From Corallium rubrum (taxonomy: Eukaryota; Cnidaria; Anthozoa; Scleralcyonacea; Coralliidae): a stretch of 64,000 nt of DNA. Both the position numbers and the translations under genes were made by a program. Under the pieces are notes generated by a model that searched no databases, was not told the origin of the DNA, and saw only the letters and a program-made list of their open reading frames with translations. The stretch covers positions 10,989,816 through 11,053,815 of the forward strand of contig OZ036006.1 in assembly GCA_964035015.1 (NCBI GenBank), in the 5' to 3' direction. Numbering within the stretch: the first letter of the stretch is position 1; each line of letters opens with the position of its first letter. Below are positions 11,319 through 22,107 of the stretch, piece by piece.

Positions 11319-11700
11319 AGTTTATTTCTTAAAAAAACAACAGACTGTATTTGACGTACATTTTCAGGGAGCTTATTCCATATTCCGGCTCCGTCATACG
11401 AAAAGCTTTTTTCTCAAAAATTCAGTATTGGGGTGAGGTTATTGTTATGATTTTTCTGATTAATATTCACAGCAAACATCCACCCCCACACACCCCTCCA
11501 AAAGGGTTTTCGAAAGTCTCCGTTTTCGATTATCACGATCAACTCATTTGATTGTAGTGTCTTTTAGCAATTTGAATGCACGCGGTAATAAGGCATCAAA
11601 AGTGGGAATGCTACTGGCACTGATAAAAGACGTTTTCAAGGCTTTCAGCGTGCGCAATAAATAAACATGGCCAAACAAATGCGGTAAAATGATATATGTT
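11319..11700. other. Stretch without a recognised gene
   Basis: Only short unsupported open frames; no splice-flanked coding pattern and no known repeat ends. Confidence 0.4.
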
Positions 11701-12209
11701 CAGGGACCGCGGAGCAGGGGTGGGCTGGGGGGCTTTAATCTATTAATGGCAACAAACAAACAAACAAACAAACAAACAAACGAACGAACGAACGAACGAA
11801 CGAACGAACGAACGAACGAACGAACGAACAAACAAACAAACAAACAAACAAACAAACAAACAAACAAACAAACAAACAAACAAACAAACAAACAAACAAA
11901 CAAACAAACAAACAAACAAACAAACAAACAAACAAACAAACAAACAAACAAACAAACAAACAAACAAACAAACAAACAAACAAACAAACAAACAAACAAA
12001 CAAACAAAGTGTTGTCTTTTGAGAGTTTTCTGACCTTCAGAATTCTGTAAATTCTTCCCCCAAAATGCAGGAAATGGCATTTCCGAGACTTTAGATTTCA
12101 AAAATTTCCAGGGAGGCATGCCCCCGGACCCCCTAGAAGAGTCCCTTTTGTGAACACCCCCACCCCCCCCCCCCACCCCCCCAATACAAAAATCGTTCCG
12201 CGGTCCCTG
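11701..12209. mobile_element. Non-autonomous DNA transposon with CAGGGACCGCGGA ends
   Basis: CAGGGACCGCGGA at 11701-11713 is mirrored by TCCGCGGTCCCTG at 12197-12209, with ATGTT on both outer sides (11696-11700, 12210-12214), a possible 5-bp target duplication. The CAGGG start recalls hAT ends, but hAT normally duplicates 8 bp, so the superfamily is open. The interior holds a 250-bp AAAC microsatellite and a C-rich tract (about 12160-12182). Confidence 0.65.
11757..12007 (+). repeat. (AAAC)n microsatellite with a GAAC block
   Basis: Tetranucleotide run inside the CAGGG-ended transposon; units 11779-11828 are GAAC, the rest AAAC. Confidence 0.95.
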
Positions 12210-12392
12210 ATGTTTCCGTCAAGGTTTATAGACTTTACCCCGTTTCAAACATCCATTTCGTGATGGTTTGAAATTTGAATTAATGCATGAGACAAATAAA
12301 GGCAGGGTCAGCTTAATTTCCGTAATAGGTGTTCAATTCTTTTGCTGTTCCGGTGTTCCAGTGTTCCGTGTCTTAAACCTGGTTTCCATATA

Positions 12393-12790
12393 CCGTATTT
12401 ACTCGTTTAACCGCCGCCCCCGATTAAGCGCCGCATATGAGAGCAAAAATATTAAAGAGCGCCGCCCTCGAATAAGCGCCGCACTTATTCACAACAATGC
12501 GGTGCTTAATCGAAGCACCGTCAGACAGAATTGTTCGAGAAGCCAAACTAAAAAGCAACTACAGCCTCGGAAATTTATTGTCCTGTATTACAGTGTTTAT
12601 ACGTTCAAAGTGAGTATATTTCAATGTGAATGACTAGATAACATCTGAAACATGTTTATTTTGTTGATAAGATTTCTTGTTATCGTTTACAAATAAAACA
12701 ATTTTTAAAGAGCCCCGCCCTCAAATAAGCGCCGCATCCGAAACACTAAAAATTTAAAGAGCGCCGCGGCGCTTAAACGAGTAAATACGG
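12393..12790. mobile_element. MITE with CCGTATTTACTCG ends and TA duplication
   Basis: TA then CCGTATTTACTCGTTTAA on the left is mirrored by TTAAACGAGTAAATACGG then TA (12791-12792) on the right. The ends run on into GCGCCGC-rich motifs that recur inside. A TA target and ends of this kind fit a non-autonomous Tc1/mariner-pogo type element. It has no coding capacity. Confidence 0.75.
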
Positions 12791-12997
12791 TAGTTGTAAT
12801 TGTTGTAATTCAAATTGACGATTCGCTCGAACTCAGGACTTCTCAGTTTTTAAAATACTTAAATGAGTTAAATATGTTATTAAAAAACAAATTGGAAGAC
12901 TGAAAGTTTGTTTGTAATCACTCTTACAGGATATATACCAATGGTGAGTTATTAGTTGCGGGCACGTGGCCAACTTTCAGGCCGCTTTATTTTCTAC

Positions 12998-13126
12998 CCG
13001 TCCGTCCGTCCGTCCGTCCGTCCGTCCGTCCGTCCGTCCGTCCGTCCGTTCGTTCGTTCGTTCGTTCGTTCGTTCGTTCGTTCGTTCGTTCGTTCGTTCG
13101 TTCGTTCGTTCGTTCGTTCGTTCGTA
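12998..13126 (+). repeat. (TCCG)n passing into (TTCG)n microsatellite
   Basis: A CCGT tetramer run changes to TTCG near 13047. The flank at 13243-13320 (AAATGGCATTTGAGAG, GGGGGGCATGCCCC) resembles 12070-12145 in the CAGGG-ended transposon, so this may be a second copy of that family that also carries a microsatellite. Confidence 0.85.
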
Positions 13127-13379
13127 CAGAAATCAGGATGTCACATTTGCAATCCTTTTCAATCTCGCTTTAATTTTAACCATTTACGGAAGGACAAGGA
13201 TAAAATGCATCATATCCCACTCAGTTGTATGGCATTTTTTTTTTTTTACCTCTGAAATGGCTGGAAATGGCATTTGAGAGCTTCAAAATTTCCCGGGGGG
13301 CATGCCCCAGGACCCCCCTAAACCTAAACGCTGTGACTGTGCAAATTTCTAGTAGTCTAATTTTTGTGGGGTTTTTTAC

Positions 13380-13607
13380 AAAATAAGGTGTCCTCTACGC
13401 ATGCTCTGATTGGCTGGGCTCCGTGCATTTATAAGAGTATGAAGATCATGAATGACGTAAGATGGCGTGGAGTGGCGTAGAATGAAGTTTTTCGTTTCCT
13501 TGCTTCGTTGTTGAGATATTTCAGTTTGTTTGATATGCAAATTAAACATTTCAACGTCACACGTGCATAATGAGTTATTGAAAAAAATTATTTATCTTTG
13601 CTATTGT
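13380..13607 (+). repeat. Dispersed repeat with CCAAT box and TGACGTAA
   Basis: TCTGATTGGCTGGGCTCCGT, TTTATAAGAG and AATGACGTAAGATGGCG are followed by TCGTTTCCTTGCTTCG and a GAGATATTTCAG segment. Related sequence lies near 14280-14390, 14640-14700, 15110-15200, 40560-40735, 43135-43250 and 43560-43770, in both orientations. No protein. Confidence 0.65.
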
Positions 13608-14175
13608 TATATAGCTAGAGTTTCACTGGATGCAACGATGACTGTCATTGGTTGGTTTGTGGTCACATGACCTTAGCTAAATTTCAATGTCTATCGAGCG
13701 GGCAATAATTGAGAACTTATTGCTTGCTCGGTCAATAAGTTTTCAATTGTTGCCCGCTAGAACTTTGAACTCTTCACGGCATCCTATAAACAAAAGCTTG
13801 TTTGGTACGAAAAAAAGAATATTTATAGGTCTTCAAAGCATGTGTGAAGATTAACTGGAGAAATGTATTGCTGTTCTTTTGTTCTGAGACTTATATTTGT
13901 TTGGTTGAAGTGAAATGATGGAGCCAGGCGAAATGTTTTGGTAAGTCTTAGCGTTTGTCTTTTGTGTACTTTCCCTTGATAAACGTCGAAATTATTCAGT
14001 GAAACTCAAGCTATATAACAAAACACTTAATGTCTGCTCCCTCGGGAAACAGTTAGTTTTGTTTTCCCTCGAGTCTCGATGTTTCCCTCGACTTCGTCTC
14101 GGGAAATATCAAGACTCTCGGGAAAACAAAACTACCTGTTTCTCTCGGGAGCAGACATTAAGTGTATATTATCAA
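13608..14175 (+). repeat. Dispersed repeat, copy 1 of a pair (other at 28.6-29.0 kb)
   Basis: The block beginning TTATATAGCTAGAGTTTCAC matches 28627-29010 closely and in the same direction. It includes a hairpin around 13695-13765 (GAGCGGGCAATAATTGAGAA and complement) and, here only, a larger hairpin at 14030-14165 with arms AATGTCTGCTCCCTCGGGAA and complement. Confidence 0.7.
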
Positions 14176-14588
14176 ACCAAAATAATTCAAGGGAGGCATG
14201 TGCGTGTGTTTCGCTCAGAACACTAATTTTCAAGTGATTATATTTGACAATAGCAAAGATATATAACGTTTTTTGATAACTCGATCATTATGCACGAGTG
14301 ACGTCGCAACACGTGACATTTACATATCAAATAAACTGAAATATCTCAAGAACGAAGAAAGGAAACGAAAAACTGTAAAATATGTTACTCGTTGACGAGT
14401 AAGATCATCCTGGCGTTAGACAGTAAAACAATCAAGCTTAAACGGCCCGTTTTAGGAGTTATCAGAGAAGGTTATATATATCTTCGCTACTATCAAACAT
14501 AATCACTTGAAAATTCTACATGTTTGGCGTTGTGAGAGAAACACACGCACATACTTCCTTCGAATTAAGTTTGGTTTGATATTAATAG

Positions 14589-14591
<3 letters not shown>

Positions 14592-14631
<40 letters not shown>
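14592..14631. repeat. (TA)n microsatellite
   Basis: About 40 bp of TA dinucleotides. Confidence 0.95.
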
Positions 14632-14633
<2 letters not shown>

Positions 14634-14801
14634 CCTTCTCTGATAACTCATTATGCACATGTGACGTCAAGTTGTTTAATTTACATTTCAAACAAACTGA
14701 AATATTAGTTAGTTTCAGAAATTGCAGCTTGATGTTAGTAATAATTGTCAGTTGTTTGCTGTACAAGCTGTGTTAGTTAGTAATACTCAGAAAAACTCTG
14801 A

Positions 14802-14873
14802 GCTCTAAGCTGGACTCGAACCCACAACCTTCTGAATGCTAGCCAGACGCTCTAACCATTGAGCCACTAGAAC
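14802..14873 (-). tRNA. tRNA-like head of a SINE, copy 1 (not a functional tRNA)
   Basis: The minus strand folds into a full cloverleaf: acceptor GTTCTAG / TTAGAGC, D stem GCTC / GAGC, anticodon stem TCTGG / TCAGA with loop CTAGCAT, T loop TTCGAGT. The anticodon position reads AGC (Ala), but the alanine determinant G3:U70 is absent and near-identical copies occur at 29.1 and 62.3 kb, so this is a tRNA-derived SINE with pol III A and B boxes. A second A-box-like word, CCGAGCGGTTAAGAC, lies upstream (about 14950). Inverted flanks containing AATTGTCAGTTGTTTGC surround it. Confidence 0.75.
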
Positions 14874-15229
14874 TCAGATAGCGGAGCAAGGTTAATTAAG
14901 GTACTTATACCTTAGACTGTGCCCAGTCCTCCAGGAACGAGTCTTAACCGCTCGGTTACAAGTACTTGTTGGTCTACAAGTCGCGTTGTAACAGTAAGTT
15001 TCCAGTTAAACACTGTTAGTTAGTTTCAGAAATTGCAGCTTGATGTTAGTAATAATTGTCAGTTGTTTGCAGTACAAGCTGTACACAGCAAACAACTGAC
15101 AATTATTATAAACTGAAATATCTCAAGAACGAAGCAAGGAAACGAAAAACTGCAAAAGACGTTACTCTATCATTTTAAGTGTTCTTTCAAATAAGACAAA
15201 CTTAATTTTCGTTTTATGTGCATTTTAAG

Positions 15230-15688
15230 TCTATCAACTAAAGGACCACCCACCCCCTCTATGTAGCAGGCCACTGACCACACAATTTGTGAGTACGACT
15301 GACCTAGCAATGTTTTATGGGTATCAGCCTATAGATAACCGTCATAAAGGCCTTCACTTTAAATATTCTTTTATGTGCATCTAAATGAGCCTTTCTGGCC
15401 TCGTTATGAAGCAAAGATTCTTTTGAATTTGAGTTTCATAGGCACTTTAAACGCTAGCCTCATTCGTAAACGTTCTTATGGCTCGCTTACCTCCCCACGT
15501 ACTAACGTCTGCTCACCCGAGAGCCACATCCCATTCCCTTTGTGTACATGGACCAATTAAATTACACCATTGTCGTGCTAAGTAAAGCCGGGTGTTTAGG
15601 GTCTGAAGCGACTGCCTGAATTAGTTTACTTGATTTATTTGAAAGCTAATATTTCGTTTATTATAGCTCAGAGCTTTACAAAATTTAC
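15230..15688. other. Stretch without a recognised gene
   Basis: A 61-codon open frame near 15375-15560 has no recognisable motif and no splice support. Confidence 0.4.
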
Positions 15689-17085
15689 GAAGAATGGTAT
15701 TATGCTCTCTCCTCCGCAGAGGCTTCTTGAGCTTTTTTGAGCTCTCTTCAGTATACTATACACTTGTTGACTGGCACCGAGGGAAACATCGCGTTTTACG
15801 GACCCGAAGATTTCAATGTCACCCGAGGGCTTTAGCCCGAGGGTGACATTGAAGCCTGAGGGACCGGACCGTAAAACTCGATGTTTCTCGAGACAAAAGT
15901 CAACAAGCGTTTTGTTATATACCAAAGACTTTTAAAATACAAAATACCAAGTTGACTCGAACCTTGCAAAAGGCAAAAAGACTTACCAAAACAGTTTGAT
16001 TTTGTCTTCGTAATTTCAATTCAAGTCATTCAACTAAACAAATACACCAGACTCAACACTAAGAACAGCTTTAAATTTCTCCAAGTGTTTTTCAGACCTT
16101 CTTTGAAGATATGTATAGAAATTCTTTCTTTCGGGAAATGGACTATTTCGAACCAGACAAGCTCGAAACAAGCTCTTGTTTTCAAAATGTTCCGAAAATT
16201 CCAAAGTTCTTGATCTGATGCAATAATCGCGTATTCGCGTGAACAACGCATGATTAAAGCGACGTCAGAGGGAAACATTGCACTGTTTCCCTCTTCATTG
16301 TTGACGTCAGAGGGAAACAGTGCAATGCTTCCCTCGGCAGAAAGAAACATTGAGTTTGTTGAACAACACGTGACCATGATTTGACCAATAGAATTTCATA
16401 ATTGGCAAACGAAAGTCTTTGGTATATAACAATTAACAATTATTCACCGAAGTGGAGGTGAATAGTGCCTATATTGAGGTGAATAATTGTTTTAGAATAT
16501 ACCTCATAAATGAAATAACAAGTTTAACATTCTTATATTTTTCGGTATTTTATACAAGACACGGCCGCTAGCAACTTGGGCACTTCGCGTACCCGATATT
16601 TGTCGGTAAAACAGTTTTTGAATATATTACTATGGCTAGAAAATTGTAAAGAAACATACCTGTGGACACTCTTCTACTTAATTTTGTTGACTTTTCTCGT
16701 TATTCTACCATATCAGCCTTTGTTTATCAACAAAATCTCCTGCTTCGGTAAACAAAGCAAAACTGTCCGCCATTTTGTTTTGCCCGCAGGTGAATAGTGC
16801 AGGATATCCCGAGCTAGAGGAACCAATCAGATTGCTTGAAAAGCACTATTCACCTGCGAGGTATATGCTAAAGGTTTATTAATATTGCAGCCGTTTAGTA
16901 GACTATAAGAGACTATAAGTAATGGTAGTGTAATGGGCAATAAGGAAAACCGCCGGTTTTCCTTATTGCCCATTACACTGTACCGCATTACTCTATGCTC
17001 TATAGTCTATAAACCTTGCAATATTAAGTAAGAGCTAAAAAAAGCTCAAGAAGCCTCTGTGGAGGAGAGAGGGTATTATGAATAT
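15689..17085. mobile_element. Large inverted repeat enclosing three foldbacks
   Basis: Bases 15689-15738 (CTCTCTCCTCCGCAGAGGCT) are inverted at about 17040-17085. Between them lie a foldback at 15765-15905 (arms GAGGGAAACATCG-like), a GGTGAATAGTGC-type element at 16430-16880, and a perfect 26-bp-arm hairpin at 16927-16979 containing GGGCAATAAGGAAAACCG. The GGTGAATAGTGC element carries CCAATCAGATT (16826) and CCGCCATTTTG (16766). Confidence 0.65.
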
Positions 17086-17766
17086 GTTCTTGCTGGTCGT
17101 GTGAATAAATCTGTGCGAAAAGCTTTAAAAAAGCTACAAGCGTCTGCGACATGTATCTAGCGGATAATAAATTTTACGGGGATGTCTGGCCATGTCTGGC
17201 TAGCAACCTCGATGTTATTCAGTTTCATATTCCAGGCAGTAGCGCTTTTAACTTTATTTCATGTACATGTGGTCATATTGCAATTCACAGTTAATATAAC
17301 ATCATATTTATATTGATTTTATTTACGCAAAATTTTTACTGAACTATATAAGTAATAATATTATATCTCAACTGTAAATTGTCCAGTCAGAGAGCTTGAT
17401 TTGTACCACGTGACCAGTTAATTTATCGTAGAATTGCCCGCCACAGCGGGGTATTCGAGTTCGTGTACCACGCGTGAATGTCACGCACGATTCACGAAGC
17501 TGTCAACAATGGCGGAGTTTAGCGAGACACGAAAACGTTTCGCCTGAACATTCAGATGTTGACAAGAAGATTGTTAGGTTACAAGAAAATAAGGATTCAG
17601 GGAATACAAAGAAAGCAACAAACAATGCATCCAGAAGCCTTGAGACGACAACAGAATGGAAACAGACAATGAAAAGCGGACAAAAGTTATTAAGCTAAGC
17701 GAACTTTATTAACATTTAAGCTTTTTTTGGAAAGGTTAATATTAATGTTTCGATATAATATATCAT

Positions 17767-17872
17767 TTATAGACCTTTCGCTCGGGGAATTCGATGAAAT
17801 ATTACCCCTCGGGATAATACCCCTTGGGGTAATATTTCATCGACTTCCCCGAGCGAAAGGTCTATAAATGAT
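17767..17872. repeat. Foldback with TCTATAAATGATA edges
   Basis: Arms of about 45 bp include GACCTTTCGCTCGGGGAA and its complement, with GGGGTAATATTTCATCGA inside. TTTATAGACC and GGTCTATAAATG form the edges. CTGATTGGTCAAC follows at 17946. Confidence 0.75.
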
Positions 17873-18048
17873 AACAATAGTTTTCAAACGGTCAGCTCTA
17901 GCTTCAAGGTCGAAGGTCAGGTTTCCAGATATTGGAAGTCTGACTCTGATTGGTCAACAACTGGAAAGGAATTTGGTGCTCGGGTAAGCAAGCCGGTAGT
18001 TGAGGGGAGTGGAACGAACCCCAACTGACCGTCTCAAATCTCAAACTA

Positions 18049-18452
18049 CAGTAAAAACCCGCATAAAAGAACACACGATTTTCGGTTCAGGCTGATTTTG
18101 TTCTTATATATTGGGAGCTTTCTGCAAAATCAGCCTGAAGATGTTCTTAAGGTGTGCTTAAAATTGTTTCTGGAAATTATATACTGCATAGACTACTAAC
18201 AGATGAAATTAATGTGCAATCACAATGTTTTATTGTAAGTAATAACATGACTTGAGGGAAATTAGCGATTTAATTTCCCTGCCGCCGAGTACCCTAGTAG
18301 GCTTTTTTTAATCTAACTGACACACATTTTTTATATAAGAACATTTTTTCATTTGTCAGGCTGAATTTGTTCTTATGTATATGGTACTTTGTTGACCAAA
18401 TTTCAGCCTGAGTGTTCTTAATCCACTTGTTCTTTTATGCGGGTTTTTACTG
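18049..18452. mobile_element. pogo-like MITE, ends CAGTAAAAACCCGCATAAAA
   Basis: TA-CAGTAAAAACCCGCATAAAA on the left and the exact complement ending TTTTTACTG-TA (18453-18454) on the right. CAGT starts with a TA target are typical of pogo/Tigger-type Tc1-mariner elements. The interior repeats the ends in part (GTTCTTATATATTGGG, GTTCTTATGTATATGG). No transposase. Confidence 0.85.
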
Positions 18453-18459
18453 TATTATG

Positions 18460-19560
18460 TTTGTGTTTTGTTTTTTTTGTTTTGTTTCTTAATTTGTTGC
18501 AAGTGACACAATTTTAAAAAAAATGAGAAATGACAAACCAACTAGTTATAAAAGCAATGCCCGTTGCCAGACTCCAAAGCACAGGAAGTTTGAATTAAAG
18601 CAAAGAGCTAAAATCAAAATGCAGATCTATAGTAAAACAGGGACACAGTGGATTTTGTTTATTTATATTATATATTAATATTTTGCGAATAACGCCGTCT
18701 TACCTGGCTAATACAGGATCTCTTATTTCATATTTTCTCTCAAAAGAGGAATGTAATTCTGTTTCCACTTGCTAAAAAGTAGCCTTTCTCAAAGTCCTTT
18801 TCAAACATTGTTGACGTTTCGGTTCCTCGTTGAAAAGGACTCTTCCCACCTGCAGCGCGCCAAAATTCACCGGTGAATTTTTCGACCGGTGACGTAATTC
18901 GGGAAGTAATTATATTCAGGCTAAATTGCTATGCAAGTGCTATCTTGGAAGTTGGAGTTCAACAGACTCTTGAAAACGTTTTAGTAGGGGTAGAACCACT
19001 TTCCATTGCATGTACGACAACCCGAAACACGTCAAAACAGGGCGATGTACATTTCAGCGATTTCCCGCCAGAATATTTAATTAGACTCAAAAACCTCTTT
19101 CCTCCCGCTGTTCTGCTCTCCCGCATTTCCGCCCGCCCGCAAAAACTAGCGCTAAGAGGCGGACTTGGAGCAAGTCAAGCTAAAACGTGGTGCACACGCT
19201 ACGATTTTAGTCGGCTATTTTTCGGCTGGTACCCAGTGAACCGATAAAAATTGGTGTTTACCATACCTGTGTGATATTTTCATGTACGAGCTCACATCTT
19301 TAGCAAACGGAGCCACCATTTTTACGATCATCAAATCAAATAACTGCAGGAAGAATAATAGTAGTAAGTGATCAGTAAACGAAAAAAAAGAAAAGGTGAT
19401 TGCCACAAATGGCATGATGTGATATTTTGACCGATTTTAATCGGTCATTTAATCGGTCAGTTGGCGGCGGTACATTTAGCCATAATGCTTTGCGACCTCA
19501 AATCAGCTCAAATAACAACTAAACATTGTTTATCATGCTTTATTATACAACTGCATTAAA
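18460..19560. other. Gene-free stretch
   Basis: No gene recognised. At 18795-18860 the minus strand contains AAGAGTCCTTTTCAACGA then CCGAAACGTC, resembling a degraded Penelope or hammerhead end. A 124-codon open frame near 18873 has no motif I recognise. Confidence 0.4.
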
Positions 19561-19587
19561 AACCGTCCAAATAACGCTAAAAATGAG

Positions 19588-19917
19588 TACAAATATACAG
19601 CGATATTTGGATAGTTAGTTATTTGGATAGTTAGTTATTTGGATAGTAGAAAACCGGTTTGACAGATTTTGTTAGCCAATCAAATTTATCACTCGGGAAC
19701 TACTTCATGTATGCTTATTATTTTGTCTTGGTTTTGTCCTGGTGCAAGTCACGCTACTTCTCTGGCGTTTTTAGAGTTTTCTTTTTCCATAACAATTTGT
19801 TGATCAGAGCAGTTGTATAATAAATCTCTTATAAGATGTTTTGGTGTGTAGTATCGCTGTATATTTTTACGGCACAACTCGTAAAAATATACAGCGATAC
19901 TACACACCAAAACATCT
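19588..19917. repeat. Foldback with three GTTATTTGGATA repeats
   Basis: A perfect hairpin at 19834-19917 has arms starting AGATGTTTTGGTGTGTAGTA. The inner motif TATACAGCGATA recurs at about 19594. Between them TTATTTGGATAGTTAG is tandemly repeated near 19617-19650, and TTAGCCAATCAAATT (CCAAT) lies at 19672. Confidence 0.65.
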
Positions 19918-20270
19918 AATAAGATATAAACAATGGATTAAGTAAGCAAGAACTTCATTCCTACTAAAATTGATCGTTTTAAAACCATATCTTCCAATAA
20001 TTCTGCAAGAAACAATATTTACTGCACGCAAAGGATCGTGGTTAAATGTACAAGTCGCCATCTTTTTTGGTACGGTCAATTGGGCAATATCAATTATTGA
20101 TACTGTCCAATAAAAATTGACCAGTAATGACACTGCACACATAATGATTTTAGTCAAAAGTGCAAAATTTAGTAGGTCTGATAAAAATCTACAGTTGTAG
20201 CAACTTGTAAGTGCTGAGCGGTAACAACAAGTTATTGCAACAACTTTCCACAAATCCGTTGAAGTCATCA

Positions 20271-21330
20271 TAAACTGGCTCCCTATAGTTTCAATAAATG
20301 CGCGCTATTTCACACGCTCATTACCTGTTACCGTAAATGTTCGATTTAGCGCCGCGGCGCTTATTAATTAAAATTTGCAATCTTTTGGTGCGGTGCTTAA
20401 TCGAGAGCGGCGCTTATTAAAAAAAGTTGATAAAATGCCCATAACACAACTTTAATTATCCATAGAAAAACCCAATAAATTTAACCCAATAATTTTCATA
20501 ATACCTAATAGCACAATAAATTCAAAAAAGAACGTCAACGTCCTGGTCATCGCCTTCTTCATCGTCGTCTATCCATAGATGTGGATCAGAGGCATCTTCG
20601 ACATCTGAATCAGAGACTTCAAAGGGATTTGTGTCCGGCTCTTTTAGGATGAACAGCTGTATCGGTTTGTGTTTTATCGCTGATTCATCTTTTTCGAAGG
20701 TGCGGCGCTTAATCGAGAGCGGCGCTTATTAAATTATCCTGCTTCTCGGTGCGGCGCTTAATCAGGAGCGGCGCTAAATCGAACATTTACGGTATTCACA
20801 AGTTTAAAAATTTGTTAGATAAATACTAAGTAGACCTTACTAATAGCAGAACTATCGCAGATATGAAATATTTATCAAAAACTTCAATTATTTGCTGTTA
20901 CCATGGTAATAATGACGTTGGAACTTTGGTATATTCTCAAATATTGTATAATTGAAGCGGCATGTCTTCAGTTTGTTCGGGTGAAATTTTTTAAAAATTG
21001 CTGAGATGATAGATACTGTTGTGGAGAATACCCATGCACAAAATCAGAGAGGGTTGTATGGACAGATTTTTCGCTACAAAAATTATCAATTTAAAAAAGT
21101 TCTGTCTTAAGAAAATTTTTAAAAATTATATATACTTTAGAACTTCTTATAATTAAACTACTTATTTACAAAATTTTAGCAAAATTCACTGAAGAAAACG
21201 TCTACAAGTCTAACATCTGTCGACGCGGTCATAGAATTTCGAATCGACAAGATCGCTATTTACGCATGCGTAGCAATACTATTTCTAGTCACCAGTCCCC
21301 TATTGAAATTACCATAGGGAGCCACCTTAA
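20271..21330 (-). mobile_element. TTAA-flanked element family, copy 1, with nested MITE
   Basis: Same family as 30503-31104 and 59247-59836 but inverted: the right end reads TAGGGAGCCACC-TTAA (21327-21330) and the left end is a worn AAACTGGCTCCCTATAG. It is split by the GCGCCGC-type MITE at 20331-20792. It contains GTTACCATGGTAATAATG (about 20898) and ACGCATGCGT (21262). The TTAA duplication suggests mobilisation by a piggyBac-type transposase. Confidence 0.75.
20331..20792. mobile_element. MITE nested in the TTAA element, ends CCGTAAATGTTCG
   Basis: TA-CCGTAAATGTTCGATTTAGC is mirrored by GCTAAATCGAACATTTACGG-TA (20793-20794). Comparison with the two intact host copies shows a clean insertion with TA duplication. 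The ends are related to those of the MITE at 12393-12790; GCGGCGCTTAATCGAGAGCG-type motifs recur inside. Confidence 0.8.
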
Positions 21331-21469
21331 GGGAAGAGAAAAAATTACAAAAATGACAAGAACTAGTCACAGTTAATCAAATACTGCATTTCACCAAGAT
21401 CAGTGAAGACTGACACAGGCACACGGCTAGGAAATTACCAGCCTAACTTCAAAATGGCTAATTATATAA

Positions 21470-21610
21470 TCATAATATAAACATAATTATTATATAAATC
21501 ATAATTAATATATATAATTAATTTATTTTAATTATAGAAATATATAAAATATATAAATAATAATACATGTAATAATAATAATATAAATAATCATAATATA
21601 AATAATCTTA
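21470..21610. repeat. AT-rich low-complexity stretch
   Basis: Nearly pure A/T sequence built on ATAATTATA-like words; no gene. Confidence 0.7.
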
Positions 21611-21805
21611 AAATACTCATGAAGAAAACACAAAAGAAATCATGACCATGTAGGAGGTTGTATGTCTGATACAAATGATTCACACTAGTGGTTGTATATC
21701 AGGTCTATCTCAGCTCTCAAACATTGAAATTGAGCTTTTTCTGAATTAATCTGAACAAATATTACTCATATTTACATCTCAGACTCTGAGTATTTTAAGC
21801 TATTG

Positions 21806-21983
21806 GGTCATTCCAGAAAAGATCCATACCTCCCTCACAGAGGAAATTTGTGCCATCTGGGGAGGGGAGGGGGGTAAATCTACTTCTGATAATAGTAAAA
21901 TGTACTAGGACATCCGAAGGGGGGAGGGGGTCAACTTCACATTTCCTCCGTGGGGGAGGTGTGGATGTTTTCTGGAATGACCC
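21806..21983. mobile_element. Short MITE with GGGTCATTCCAG ends
   Basis: GGGTCATTCCAGAAAA on the left is mirrored by TTTTCTGGAATGACCC on the right, 178 bp in all, purine-rich in the middle. It sits beside a second hairpin (about 21985-22090) with TTACAATATTCGT and ATATCCAATCAACATGGCC. Confidence 0.75.
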
Positions 21984-22107
21984 ATTTACAATATTCGTTA
22001 ATCCGTGTTGTATTGGATATGACAGGCTCTCACCTTCGGCTCGAGCTTGTATATCCAATCAACATGGCCACTCATATTGTAAATAGTACATAATATACAG
22101 TAATTAA

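Noticed and set aside
18873..19247. 124-codon open frame near a GGTGAATTTTTCGACC hairpin
   Set aside because: No recognisable domain and no supporting splice or promoter signals; likely chance.
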